From: Paenibacillus radicis (ex Gao et al. 2016)
GTDB lineage: Bacteria; Bacillota; Bacilli; Paenibacillales; Paenibacillaceae
Assembly: GCF_014641555.1 (NCBI RefSeq)
Contig: NZ_BMHY01000021.1
Span: 1 to 64,000 of the forward strand
Reading direction: 5' to 3'
DNA: 64,000 nt
In this document: in pieces, positions 42,011 to 50,442 of the stretch
How positions within the stretch are numbered: the stretch's first letter is position 1
Layout: every line of letters starts with the position of its first letter
Made by a program: the position numbers and the translations under genes
Notes under the pieces: model-generated
Database searches by the model: none
What the model was told of the DNA's origin: nothing
The model's input: only the letters and a program-made list of their open reading frames with translations

Positions 42011-43759
42011 TTACACTTTAAATACGGCTGCTTTCTCTTTCAGTATACCTGATGATTGCTTGAGCTCGCCAGCAAGGGCGCCCAGTTGGTCGGATACCGA
42101 GTTTTGCTGCTCGGAGAGACCACTCATCACGTCCATTTTGCCGTTAACGTCAGAGGACGTTTGCAGCAGCTTGTCGACCGCTGTTACGATGTGGGTCATG
42201 CCAGACGTAATTTCCGCAATGGCGGTAGAGATTTCGCCCACCTGCTCAGACAACGCGCTGCTTTGCTGCTCCAGCCCCTTGAACATGTCGCTTGCGGCAA
42301 TCGACGCATCTTTCGTCGTTGCAATAACTTGCGAGAAGGAACCCAGGCGATCGCTGCTGGATGCAACATCGCTCTGAATGAACTGAAGCTCTTTCGTAAT
42401 GTTTTTCGAGAACATATCGGTCTGGCCGGACAGCTTGCGAATCTCCTCCGCCACGACAGCAAACCCTCTTCCGTGCTCGCCTGCGCGAGCCGATTCGATC
42501 GAGGCATTCAGCGATAGCAGATTCGTTTGCGTATTGAGATCTTGAATGCCGCCCAGAAACTTCGTCACATTGCCGAAGCGCTGCACAATGCGGTTAAAGG
42601 AATCATTAACGAGCTCGAATTGCTCGACCGTCTGGTTAACCATCTCAACGACGCCTTCCATATCCTGCGCGCCTTCTTGGGAAGCCTGACGCATTTGACG
42701 CATATCGCTATTGATATAATCACTGGATGCGGCAATTTCCTCAGAGCTAGCCGAGATTTGTTCGGTAACAGCAGAAATGGAAGATGCATCGTCATATTGC
42801 GACAACAAGGTAACCGTTCCTACCTTAATTTGATCGCGAACCTGCTCGGAGGCTGTACGGTTACGGTCAACCATCTCACCCATCGAATTGGACATGCTGA
42901 GCACCGTTCCGCTTACTTCAAGCGTAGATTTGATCGTATCGCGCAAACGATGGCCCATTTCGGACAACATCCGGTCGATATCCCCGAACTCATCATACCG
43001 GTCCACTTTCAGATCGTATGTAAAATCGCTGTTTTTATAGGCATCAATCCGGCCCATAATGCCTTTTAACCCTTTTTTGATGCTTTGGCTAAGCGAATAG
43101 GACATCAAAAATGGCAGTATGGCCAACAGCAGAACGTTAATGATAATAAACGTATTCGCAGCATCTACGCTTCTTGCGAGCTGCTTCTCATTGGATGCTT
43201 GGTCAACATTCATTCGCGCCTCGACAGCTTCATTCGCATAGCTCAAAGTAATCGTGTAGACGCTGATTAATTCCCGGATACGCAGCGACTTCATATCGCT
43301 CCGCAGCTCCGCGTTGTCCATAGCAAATCCGCTCAAGCTATTGTAAGCCATTTGGAAAACCTTCACTTGATTGCTGTACTCCAGATCGCCTTCTTGCGCT
43401 GGATATTTTTTATCCATCTTTTCGAAGCTTTTCGTCAAGCTCGCAAGCATATCAGGAATCGGCTTCATCGATTTTTCGATTACTTCCGATTCATCTTCCC
43501 CGTTCTCAATCGAATTGATCATTAGAAGCATCGTACGCAGCATTGTATCTGACAATGCTTTGTACTCCCGTTCGGTATCACCAAATTCGTTGGAGCTGTC
43601 AATCGCTTTCGATACAGATAAATTTTGCGTGTAAATCAATACCCCTGCCGCCACGTTGAAAATAGTAATCAGCGACGTAATTAGCAGAAGCTTAGACGTG
43701 ATTTTCTGCTTTTTCACGAACATGGCCGCCTGATTCGGCCACTTTTTCCATAGAGCCAT
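42011..43759 (-). CDS. Methyl-accepting chemotaxis protein
   Basis: A 582-residue membrane receptor. First membrane helix at about 22-44, a helical extracellular sensor (about 45-195, four-helix-bundle-like), second helix about 200-222, HAMP domain (about 225-280), then the signalling coiled coil (about 300-580) with the conserved hairpin tip LNTQTNLLSLNASIESARAGEHGRGFAVVAEEIRKLS (located near 413-450). It would signal to CheA and the flagellar motor, which are not in this window. Its 5' leader carries a c-di-GMP-I riboswitch and a terminator hairpin, so expression is expected to follow c-di-GMP. Confidence 0.93.
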   Translation of the reverse strand: MALWKKWPNQAAMFVKKQKITSKLLLITSLITIFNVAAGVLIYTQNLSVSKAIDSSNEFGDTEREYKALSDTMLRTMLLMINSIENGEDESEVIEKSMKPIPDMLASLTKSFEKMDKKYPAQEGDLEYSNQVKVFQMAYNSLSGFAMDNAELRSDMKSLRIRELISVYTITLSYANEAVEARMNVDQASNEKQLARSVDAANTFIIINVLLLAILPFLMSYSLSQSIKKGLKGIMGRIDAYKNSDFTYDLKVDRYDEFGDIDRMLSEMGHRLRDTIKSTLEVSGTVLSMSNSMGEMVDRNRTASEQVRDQIKVGTVTLLSQYDDASSISAVTEQISASSEEIAASSDYINSDMRQMRQASQEGAQDMEGVVEMVNQTVEQFELVNDSFNRIVQRFGNVTKFLGGIQDLNTQTNLLSLNASIESARAGEHGRGFAVVAEEIRKLSGQTDMFSKNITKELQFIQSDVASSSDRLGSFSQVIATTKDASIAASDMFKGLEQQSSALSEQVGEISTAIAEITSGMTHIVTAVDKLLQTSSDVNGKMDVMSGLSEQQNSVSDQLGALAGELKQSSGILKEKAAVFKV

Positions 43760-43800
43760 CTGTCCTTTATCTCCTTTTCCTATCCCCGAAAAAGTGCAAA

Positions 43801-43829
43801 GCTATCCGACCACAGATGGTCGGATAGCC
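43801..43829 (-). terminator. Riboswitch expression-platform hairpin
   Basis: Perfect 12-bp stem GCTATCCGACCA / TGGTCGGATAGC, followed on the minus strand by TTTGCACTTTTTC, between the aptamer and the receptor start. It looks like an intrinsic terminator with an imperfect T-run. Confidence 0.7.
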
Positions 43830-43857
43830 TGATTTCAGCGCATTTCCCTTGATCTGG

Positions 43858-43936
43858 TGGTCTGGCAGCCATAGTTTTGTAACCTTAGGCCCATAACTTT
43901 GCGTCCTTGTTTTTCAACAAGTTTGCCCTTTTCAGT
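43858..43936 (-). ncRNA. Cyclic di-GMP-I (GEMM-I) riboswitch
   Basis: The minus strand reads AGGGCAAAC, a stem closed by a GAAA-containing loop (TTGTT-GAAA-AACAA), GGACGCAAAG, then a second stem (TTATGG … CTATGGC) enclosing GCCTAAGG, and a closing TGCCAG-type strand. These are the conserved blocks of the GEMM-I class. The base equivalent to G20 of the Vc2 aptamer is G, favouring c-di-GMP over cGAMP. It precedes a chemotaxis receptor gene, a classic target. Whether ligand turns expression on or off is not decided. Confidence 0.88.
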
Positions 43937-44107
43937 TCATTTTCTATTTTTCGACCACTTTCGACACCCTTCTAGTTTAGGACATTTTTGCCAGTTTGTC
44001 TAACAAAATATATTCATATTTTTACCGATTGGACGCATCTTTACCGGTTGTTTATAATGGACACAAATAAGAAATATGCAGAGCCTGAGGGCATAAGGAG
44101 AATGGTC

Positions 44108-44320
44108 ATGGACTTCCGTTTGGATTTGATAGAAAACAAAGTAGAGTTTTTCGAGGCTTACGACCTACGTACGCTGGAAAAGCATATCGACCGGCAGATC
44201 GAGAATAATAAAGGGCTTATGCTGGATGTGCATGCTGTGCAGCATCATTCCGCGTTCAATCCGAACACGGGTAAAATGCACTATAGTGCAGTAGTTCATT
44301 TCAAAGTAAAGAAGCAATAA
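44108..44320 (+). CDS. DUF2536 family protein (YrzA-like)
   Basis: A 70-residue protein starting MDFRLDLIENKVEFFEAYDL and ending VVHFKVKKQ, matching the DUF2536 family of Bacillales, function unknown. AAGGAG lies 7 bases before ATG 44108; the ATG two codons earlier is only 1 base from it. Single gene ahead of two tRNA genes. Confidence 0.82.
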   Translation: MDFRLDLIENKVEFFEAYDLRTLEKHIDRQIENNKGLMLDVHAVQHHSAFNPNTGKMHYSAVVHFKVKKQ

Positions 44321-44405
44321 AAAAAAATTTATAAATTTCTTAAAAAACAGTTGCATTATCTTTTTAGTTTATGGCATAATACATTTTGTGCCTGAGAGAT
44401 TTTAT

Positions 44406-44481
<76 letters not shown>

Positions 44482-44489
44482 TCACAGGA

Positions 44490-44566
44490 CGGGATGTAGC
44501 TCAGCTTGGTAGAGCACCTGGTTTGGGACCAGGGGGTCGCATGTTCAAATCGTGTCATCCCGACCA
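44490..44566 (+). tRNA. tRNA-Pro (anticodon TGG)
   Basis: Cloverleaf with acceptor CGGGATG / CATCCCG, D-arm TAGCTCAGCTTGGTAGAGC, anticodon stem CCTGG-TTTGGGA-CCAGG, T-arm with GTTCAAATC and encoded CCA. It follows the tRNA-Thr by 8 bases. Confidence 0.97.
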
Positions 44567-44581
44567 TTAATTAGACATTCC

Positions 44582-44606
44582 AGAAGCTTGATTCTATCAA
44601 GCTTCT
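44582..44606 (+). terminator. Terminator of the tRNA pair
   Basis: AGAAGCTTGA / TCAAGCTTCT stem followed by TTTTTTATTT. Confidence 0.88.
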
Positions 44607-44631
44607 TTTTTATTTCTTCCTATTAAATATA

Positions 44632-44666
44632 AAACCCGCAGACCGGCTGATCCGGGCTGCGGGTTT
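44632..44666 (-). terminator. Terminator of the acyl-CoA-dehydrogenase-like gene
   Basis: AAACCCGCAG-ACCGG / CCGG-GCTGCGGGTTT stem followed on the minus strand by TATATTTAAT. Confidence 0.75.
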
Positions 44667-44691
44667 CTCGCGTAATTTTCGCATCATCCAA

Positions 44692-45876
44692 TTATTCTGT
44701 TGAAGAAAGCGCCCGCTTGGCGAGGTTCGACAAAGCCACATCATCCATAGGCGGATTGTGCAGCCCGGCTCTCACATCCCGGTAATACCGCTCCAACGGA
44801 AGATTGCGGGACAGGCCGGCGCCTCCTACAACCCGCATGGCCAGATCGACTATGCGAAGCGCCCCATTCGTTGCCACGTATTTGGCAAGACCCAGATCGG
44901 CACGCAACTCGGCTCTTCCTGCAGGATCGCGGTCCCAGCGGTCCGCCAAGCTGTACAAGAGCGTCCGAGCTGTAATAAGCTCAGCTTCCAGCTCGCCAAG
45001 CTGCCGCTGAATATTCGGCAAATCTGCAATCGGACCATTCAGACTGTTAGGCCGGTAATCTTTTGCGAAGCGCAGCGCGAAATCGCGCGCGGCATGCGCG
45101 ATTCCGATATAACAGGCCGGTATATGAAGCATCGCTCCCCCATGATCGGAATCCGCCGGCGTCTTGGGACGCAGGGCCGCACCCGCAATCGATTCACCAT
45201 CTGGAACAAACACATCCTTGAATACCAGATCATGACTGCCCGTCGCTCTCATGCCCATCGTGTTCCAGGTTTCATCAACTTCAACGCCTTCCCCGATACG
45301 GACAAAAAACTCACCAACACGGTCCTCCGACTCCACCGAGGCCGAGACCATGCAATGCGTAGCGACTGGACTAAGCGTACTGAACGTCTTCCGGCCATTG
45401 ATCAGCCAGCCGCCTTCGGTACGCACAGCCGTCGTCTCCGGTTTGCCTCCGCGGCTGGGACTCCCGGTCGCCCGTTCGCTGGCATAGCTGTTGAAAATAG
45501 CGCCGCGCTCTACAATCTCTTGACTTAATGCCGCGTAGAGCGAGTCCGGCCAAGCCTGCGATATTCGAAGCTGCATGACTAGCGCAACATGCCAGCCGAC
45601 AGCAAGCGCCGTTGAGCCGTCTCCGCGCGCCAAATGCTCCTGCGCCAGCACCAATTCATACAGCGAAGCCTCTTCCCCTCCATTAGCCTGTGGAACAGTC
45701 AACGCCAAATAACCGCTTTCCCGCAAATCTTTAAAATTTTCAACCGGAAAACTGCCATCAAGATCATGCCGGGGAGCCCGGCCAGCGAACAATTCCGCCA
45801 ATCTATCCGACCTTGCAGCGATGACCGCCTCCCGTTCATTTCGTATAAATGGATCTTGCTTGGAAAACTCGGACAT
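44692..45876 (-). CDS. Acyl-CoA-dehydrogenase-fold flavoprotein (SfnB/DszC-like), single gene
   Basis: A 394-residue flavoprotein of the acyl-CoA dehydrogenase superfamily: N-terminal helical domain, central barrel (GRKTFSTLSPVATHCMV; WNTMGMRATGSHDLVF) and C-terminal helices (RVVGGAGLSRNLPLERYYRDVRAGLHNPPMDD near 335-370). The catalytic Glu of true dehydrogenases is not evident at the usual C-terminal place, and the RDVRAGLHNP motif is common in sulfur-acquisition oxidoreductases. Start 45876 (MSEFSK) follows GAGGGAG; a further-upstream ATG at 45930 lacks a site. It lies near but apart from the main monooxygenase cluster. Confidence 0.75.
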   Translation of the reverse strand: MSEFSKQDPFIRNEREAVIAARSDRLAELFAGRAPRHDLDGSFPVENFKDLRESGYLALTVPQANGGEEASLYELVLAQEHLARGDGSTALAVGWHVALVMQLRISQAWPDSLYAALSQEIVERGAIFNSYASERATGSPSRGGKPETTAVRTEGGWLINGRKTFSTLSPVATHCMVSASVESEDRVGEFFVRIGEGVEVDETWNTMGMRATGSHDLVFKDVFVPDGESIAGAALRPKTPADSDHGGAMLHIPACYIGIAHAARDFALRFAKDYRPNSLNGPIADLPNIQRQLGELEAELITARTLLYSLADRWDRDPAGRAELRADLGLAKYVATNGALRIVDLAMRVVGGAGLSRNLPLERYYRDVRAGLHNPPMDDVALSNLAKRALSSTE

Positions 45877-46023
45877 CAGCTCTTCAACTCCCTCATTCTG
45901 ATTCGAATGTATAACTACACTATTATTCATAGTATATCGATATATTTAGTATAATAAAAGCGGCTCTACAATGATTTGCATCCTTTAATGAAACTTTCCG
46001 GCGCATGCAGCGTCTAGTCCATT

Positions 46024-46626
46024 ATGAAAAAGAAACCAGCCTTATATAAAATCATTACTATTGCTTTCCTCATTGCCGTTCTAACAATAGGCTATGCAGC
46101 CTATGACATTTGGTCATTCAGCAAACCCCGCGAGCCTATGGCCGCAGACGCGGTTATCGTGCTGGGGGCAGCTGTCTGGGACGGCAAACCTTCCCCCGTG
46201 CTGCGGGGAAGAATCGACTATGGCATTTGGCTTTACGAGCAGGGTTATGTGCAGAAAATTATTTTCACCGGCGGAATGGGACACGGCGGCCAATGGACAG
46301 AAGCGATTGTATCCCGTGACTATGCCTTGGAACAAGGTGTGAATCCGGGGGCCATTCTCGTTGAGACGGAATCGACGATTACTGAGGAAAATTTACGCTT
46401 TGCAGGAGAACTGGCGAAAGAACATCAGCTTCATACCTTTGCGATCGTCAGCGATCCCCTTCATATGAAACGGGCGCTTACCATTGCAAAAAAGCTCGGG
46501 ATGGACGCCTATGCCGCACCCACCCCAAGCTCTGCCTACAAAAGCCTGCAAACGAAGCTTCCCTTTCTGTTTCGGGAGCTGTTCTATTATATAGGCTATA
46601 AGGTTACGTCGCCGTTTCGCAGCTGA
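46024..46626 (+). CDS. YdcF/SanA-family membrane protein (DUF218)
   Basis: A 200-residue protein with one N-terminal membrane helix (about 8-28) and a DUF218 domain (about 40-190): DAVIVLGAAVWDGKPSPVLRGRIDYG, IIFTGGMG, ETESTITEENLRFA, VSDPLHMKRA. Relatives (SanA, YdcF, ElyC) influence envelope barrier function; the reaction is unknown. Convergent with the patB-like gene. Confidence 0.85.
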   Translation: MKKKPALYKIITIAFLIAVLTIGYAAYDIWSFSKPREPMAADAVIVLGAAVWDGKPSPVLRGRIDYGIWLYEQGYVQKIIFTGGMGHGGQWTEAIVSRDYALEQGVNPGAILVETESTITEENLRFAGELAKEHQLHTFAIVSDPLHMKRALTIAKKLGMDAYAAPTPSSAYKSLQTKLPFLFRELFYYIGYKVTSPFRS

Positions 46627-46635
46627 CAGCGGACT

Positions 46636-46654
46636 GGCCTCTGAAATTATTTCA
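46636..46654. terminator. Small hairpin between convergent genes
   Basis: CTCTGAAAT / ATTTCAGAG stem overlapping the stop of the patB-like gene; weak terminator candidate. Confidence 0.5.
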
Positions 46655-47831
46655 GAGCCAGCCGGCCTGCCTCGCAAAACTGCTTCAGCGCTTGCTCGAC
46701 AATGGCTCTCGGGGCAGCCAGGTTCATACGCAGCCAGCCTGCTCCCTCTGTGCCAAATGCCGATCCTAGGCTGAACGCTACTTTTGCCTCCTCAACCATC
46801 CATTTCTTCAGCTTGCCTGACTCAATCCCTAACCCGCGACAATCCACCCACAGCAAGTAAGTTCCTTCCGGCCTGAGCGGCTTCACTTCCGGCAAATGCT
46901 CCGACAAGTAATCGACGGCGAAATCGAGATTGCCCTTCACGTAGTCCAATAAGCCGTCCAGCCACTCTTCTCCTTCCGTATAAGCCGCGACGATAGCTGC
47001 CTCTGCAAAATGATGCGGATAATTAAGACCAAGCACCTGCAGCCGTTTATCGAAGCGCTGCTTCAGCTCTTTGTTAGCTGTAATAAAGTAAGAAGTTTGA
47101 ATACCCGGCAAATTGAACGTTTTCGTAGCAGCCGTGCACGTTATCGTCCGATCGCTAAGTTCAGCTGAGAGCGAGGCGAACGGAGTATGCTTATGCCCAG
47201 GGAACGTCAAGTCGCAATGAATCTCGTCGGCAATGACCGTCACTCCGTATTGCAGGCACAATGCGCCAAGCGCTCGAAGCTCTTCTTCCGTCCATACTCG
47301 GCCGCCTGGATTATGCGGGCTGCATAGAATCATCAGCTTTGCACCGTTCTGGAACAACGTCTCCAAGTGCGGAAGATCCATCTCAAAGCGTTCATTCCGG
47401 ATGACGAGCGGATTTTTCGCCACAATGCGGCCGTTGTCCTCAATAACCTCGTAAAAAGGAGGATATACTGGCGTTTGAATAACGACGGAATCGCCCGGCG
47501 AGCTCAATAGCTCTACAGCAATACTGATCGAAGTGACGACCGTAGGCGAATTGCCGATCCACTTCGGATCAATACTCCAGCCATGGCGCCGGCTATACCA
47601 GCTTGTGATTGCCCCATAGTATTCGTCTGAAAAGAACGTATAGCCGTAAATCCCCATCTCGGCGCGTTCGGTTACCGCTTTGCGCACAGCTGGCGGGCAT
47701 CCGAAATCCATATCAGCCACCCATAACGCCAATAGCTCCGAGCTGCCAAACAGCTTTTTCATATCATCCCATTTATAAGATCTCGTATTCTTTCTATTAA
47801 ACAATTGATCAAATGGATTAGTCATCGTCAT
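46647..47831 (-). CDS. PatB/MalY-type cystathionine beta-lyase
   Basis: A 394-residue PLP enzyme of the MalY/PatB group, which cleaves the C-beta-S bond of cystathionine or cysteine conjugates to give a thiol, pyruvate and ammonia. Signatures: LWVADMDFGCPPAVRKAV near 36, CSPHNPGGRVWTEEEL near 170, VIADEIHCDLTFPGHKHTPFAS near 202 and TKTFNLPGIQ with Schiff-base Lys about 237. It lies next to the organosulfur monooxygenase cluster, where a C-S lyase would fit, but a long terminator separates it. Confidence 0.9.
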   Translation of the reverse strand: MTMTNPFDQLFNRKNTRSYKWDDMKKLFGSSELLALWVADMDFGCPPAVRKAVTERAEMGIYGYTFFSDEYYGAITSWYSRRHGWSIDPKWIGNSPTVVTSISIAVELLSSPGDSVVIQTPVYPPFYEVIEDNGRIVAKNPLVIRNERFEMDLPHLETLFQNGAKLMILCSPHNPGGRVWTEEELRALGALCLQYGVTVIADEIHCDLTFPGHKHTPFASLSAELSDRTITCTAATKTFNLPGIQTSYFITANKELKQRFDKRLQVLGLNYPHHFAEAAIVAAYTEGEEWLDGLLDYVKGNLDFAVDYLSEHLPEVKPLRPEGTYLLWVDCRGLGIESGKLKKWMVEEAKVAFSLGSAFGTEGAGWLRMNLAAPRAIVEQALKQFCEAGRLALK

Positions 47832-47945
47832 CGTTGTCTTATGCCTCTTTTCAAGTCTGCGTTTCTATCCATCATACCAAATCGACATTTTGATTGGAAC
47901 CGACAGATTGGCTTTTCCAGAAAGAGATGCTTACCCGAAACGAGT

Positions 47946-48010
47946 CCTAAATATAAAAAGCGATCCTTTCGTCTGCTCTATAGACGGAGGGATCGCTTTT
48001 TATATTTAGG
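47946..48010. terminator. Unusually long perfect terminator-like hairpin
   Basis: Twenty-one perfectly paired bases (CCTAAATATAAAAAGCGATCC with its complement) close an inner GTCT / AGAC stem. The stem itself includes AAAAAG / CTTTTT, so it can terminate in both directions. It begins one base past the stop of the DszC-like gene. Confidence 0.88.
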
Positions 48011-48011
48011 A

Positions 48012-49196
48012 TTAAGAATAAAAACCAGGAACGGGAGCTTGGTCGTTTAAAAACCAGTTTCCGACGGTTCGCAGCTTGAACTCCGCCGGATTATGCAAGG
48101 AATGCGTACGGACATTGCGCCAGAAACGGTCATAGCCATATCGGGAAGCTGTTGCCCTTGCACCCATCACTTCAAAAATCCGGCTCGTCACTTCAAGCGC
48201 CATCCGGCTGGCCTGAACGTTGGCTGCTGCCACAATAACCGCACACTCCCCCCGCTCGGCTTCGGTCAAAGCAACGTCTCGGGCCCATATGATATCGAGC
48301 TCGCGATCCGATTTCTCTACCAGACTGAGTGCCGATTGATAGGCCATCCATAATTCACCGTAACGGCTTATTGTGGACGGTTCCGCAGACGCGTCGTCAA
48401 GGCCCGATGTGTACCACGGCCTCGATTTTGTCTTCGTATAGCTCTTCGCCTCATCCAGTGCGCCCGCTGCGCTGCCGATAAAGATGCTGGCCAATATGCT
48501 CTGGGACAGCTGCGGAATGAGCGTAGAAAATACGGTTTGCCCTGCATAAGGGGTTTCCAGTATTTCATCCGGCTCCACCCGCACCGACTCAAAGGAGACT
48601 TTGCCGCTGCCTGTTTGCCGCTGGCCCATATTGTCCCAATCGTCATGAACCGTCACTCCAGGACGGGAGGTGGGGATAATACCTTCGTAGTAGTCCCCTG
48701 ATGAGCTATCATTCCATGAAATGGCGAGCAGATCTGAGTCCGGCGACCCGGAGCTGAATGATTTGCTGCCGTTCACAAGGATAGCGCCGTCCTCCAGACG
48801 TGTGCCGATAATCGATTTCTCAAGCGGATTGGAGGAATTGCCCCAGAAGTAATTGTGCTTGGCTGTCGTTTCATAGAAGTACGCCTTTTGCAACTCGCTG
48901 CCAGCCAAATGGGGGGCTACGAGGCAAAGGAAATGATAGCCGTACACATGTGCCAAGGCTGCATCGGTTCGGGCGAATTCACGCACAACCCATAACACGT
49001 CCGACCATTGTCCGCCGTCCCCGCCATACTCTAGAGGAATGAGCAGCTTTAGAAGGCCGCTGTCGCGAATCCAGTCGCGCTGCTCCTTGGGCGTGCCGCC
49101 CTCCTTGTCACGCTGAGCGGCATCCTCGCCAAACCGCTTCGCCAATTCCGCAGCTAAGCTCTTATATTGCTGCTGTTGCACCGCCGTTGCTGCCAT
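48012..49196 (-). CDS. DszC-like flavin-dependent monooxygenase (acyl-CoA dehydrogenase fold)
   Basis: A 394-residue protein resembling DszC/SfnB-type sulfur-compound monooxygenases: GLLKLLIPLEYGGDGG, GNSSNPLEKSIIGTRLEDGAILVNGSKSFSSGSPDSDLL, DNMGQRQTGSGKVSFE and the C-terminal FWRNVRTHSLHNPAEFKLRTVGNWFL segment. Such enzymes use reduced flavin and O2 to attack sulfur or nitrogen atoms. ATG 49196 follows GGGAGGAGGAA; the frame extends upstream without a site and would overlap the preceding gene. Last gene of the probable operon. Confidence 0.82.
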   Translation of the reverse strand: MAATAVQQQQYKSLAAELAKRFGEDAAQRDKEGGTPKEQRDWIRDSGLLKLLIPLEYGGDGGQWSDVLWVVREFARTDAALAHVYGYHFLCLVAPHLAGSELQKAYFYETTAKHNYFWGNSSNPLEKSIIGTRLEDGAILVNGSKSFSSGSPDSDLLAISWNDSSSGDYYEGIIPTSRPGVTVHDDWDNMGQRQTGSGKVSFESVRVEPDEILETPYAGQTVFSTLIPQLSQSILASIFIGSAAGALDEAKSYTKTKSRPWYTSGLDDASAEPSTISRYGELWMAYQSALSLVEKSDRELDIIWARDVALTEAERGECAVIVAAANVQASRMALEVTSRIFEVMGARATASRYGYDRFWRNVRTHSLHNPAEFKLRTVGNWFLNDQAPVPGFYS

Positions 49197-49215
49197 ATGC
49201 CGATTCCTCCTCCCT

Positions 49216-50421
49216 TTAATCGCCGCCCGGCGTGAATAACTCAGGCGGTTGGCCAACCAGATCCTTGCCGACCAGCTCCCTCGCCAAATGATTAGAAGGC
49301 GCCAGTACAAGTCCAGCCCGCACATCCCGGTACAGCCGTTCGATCGTCCCTTTCTTGTATCCGTACCCTCCGGTTACGTCCATGGCAATGGAGACGACCT
49401 GATTGGCAACTTCCGTTGCATGGATTTTGAACTCAGTCGCTTCGTACCAAAGCTCGCCCAGCAGCCTGCCCTCCGCTTCATACCGGTTGTACTTGTCGGC
49501 CAAAGATAGCTGCCAAGGCTTCAAGCTGCTTAACGCAATTTTCGCTTGCGCCAGCTGCTGGCGAATCACCTGATAATCGGCAAGACTGCGGTTGAAATCG
49601 CGATGCACCGTATTTTTCACCCGGTTGACGACGATGGACAACGCCTCCTCCGCCACCCCGATCCAAGCGGAGCCGATGCCTAGCAAATAAAGCGGATCGA
49701 CGCCATTAAATGCGATTTCAATCGCCCTGTTCTCCCCGGCAAGCAAATCCGCACGCGGCACCTTTACGCCATCCAGCTTTAGCGGCCCGCTTTGATTGCC
49801 CCGAACACCGAGCGCCTCCCAAGGTCCAGCTGTAATGCCGGGGTCCTGCCCGTCGACAATGAAATAGCTCAGATCAGTCGGCTTCTCTGCACCTGGCGTC
49901 CGGGTCTGGAGCACGTAGAAGTCGGCATGCCCTCCACTAGTCGTGAACGACTTTTCCAAATCCAGCACATAATCATTACCATCACGTTTCGCCTCGCTCA
50001 GATTGAACCAGGTATGGCCTCCCGTCGCTTTCTCGCTCATGGAATGCGTGCCAATCGCACCCGTTCGGACTGGCTTCAGCCAGCGCCTCTTCTGATCCTC
50101 CGAGCCGTAGTAGACGATTGTTTGCGCCGCCCCTACATGCATTACATAGATTAGAGAAGTAGAAGGGCAGCCCTTGCCGATCTCTTCCGCTGCGAGCGCG
50201 AACGCTCTATAATCGAGACCCAGACCGTCATATTCGGTCGGAATAATCATGCTGTTCCACCCTGCGTCCGCCAGCGCTTGCAGATTTTCTGCCGGAAATA
50301 CGCCTTCCCTATCAATCCGCTCTGCATTAGGTCTAATCACTTCATCCACTGTCCGCCGAACTTCGGCGATCAACGCTTCATATGAAGCTTCCGAAACTGT
50401 TGTCGTATTTACTGCTGTCAT
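49216..50421 (-). CDS. Acyl-CoA-dehydrogenase-like flavoprotein in sulfur cluster
   Basis: A 401-residue member of the acyl-CoA dehydrogenase superfamily: AGWNSMIIPTEYDGLGLDYR, THSMSEKATGGHTWFNLSEA, EKSFTTSGGHADFYVLQ, WEALGVRGNQSGPLKLD, and MDVTGGYGYKKGTIERLYRDVRAGLVLAPSN near the end. It could be a dehydrogenase or a monooxygenase; the paired DszC-like gene 19 bases downstream suggests joint action. GAAGGAGG precedes the ATG. The APC permease gene lies 21 bases upstream, so all three are probably co-transcribed. Confidence 0.8.
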   Translation of the reverse strand: MTAVNTTTVSEASYEALIAEVRRTVDEVIRPNAERIDREGVFPAENLQALADAGWNSMIIPTEYDGLGLDYRAFALAAEEIGKGCPSTSLIYVMHVGAAQTIVYYGSEDQKRRWLKPVRTGAIGTHSMSEKATGGHTWFNLSEAKRDGNDYVLDLEKSFTTSGGHADFYVLQTRTPGAEKPTDLSYFIVDGQDPGITAGPWEALGVRGNQSGPLKLDGVKVPRADLLAGENRAIEIAFNGVDPLYLLGIGSAWIGVAEEALSIVVNRVKNTVHRDFNRSLADYQVIRQQLAQAKIALSSLKPWQLSLADKYNRYEAEGRLLGELWYEATEFKIHATEVANQVVSIAMDVTGGYGYKKGTIERLYRDVRAGLVLAPSNHLARELVGKDLVGQPPELFTPGGD

Positions 50422-50442
50422 CCCGTAAAACCTCCTTCATAA

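Noticed and set aside
44692..45876. Assignment as a fatty-acid beta-oxidation acyl-CoA dehydrogenase
   Set aside because: No other beta-oxidation genes are nearby and the C-terminal motifs look more like sulfur-acquisition flavoproteins; left as fold-level call.
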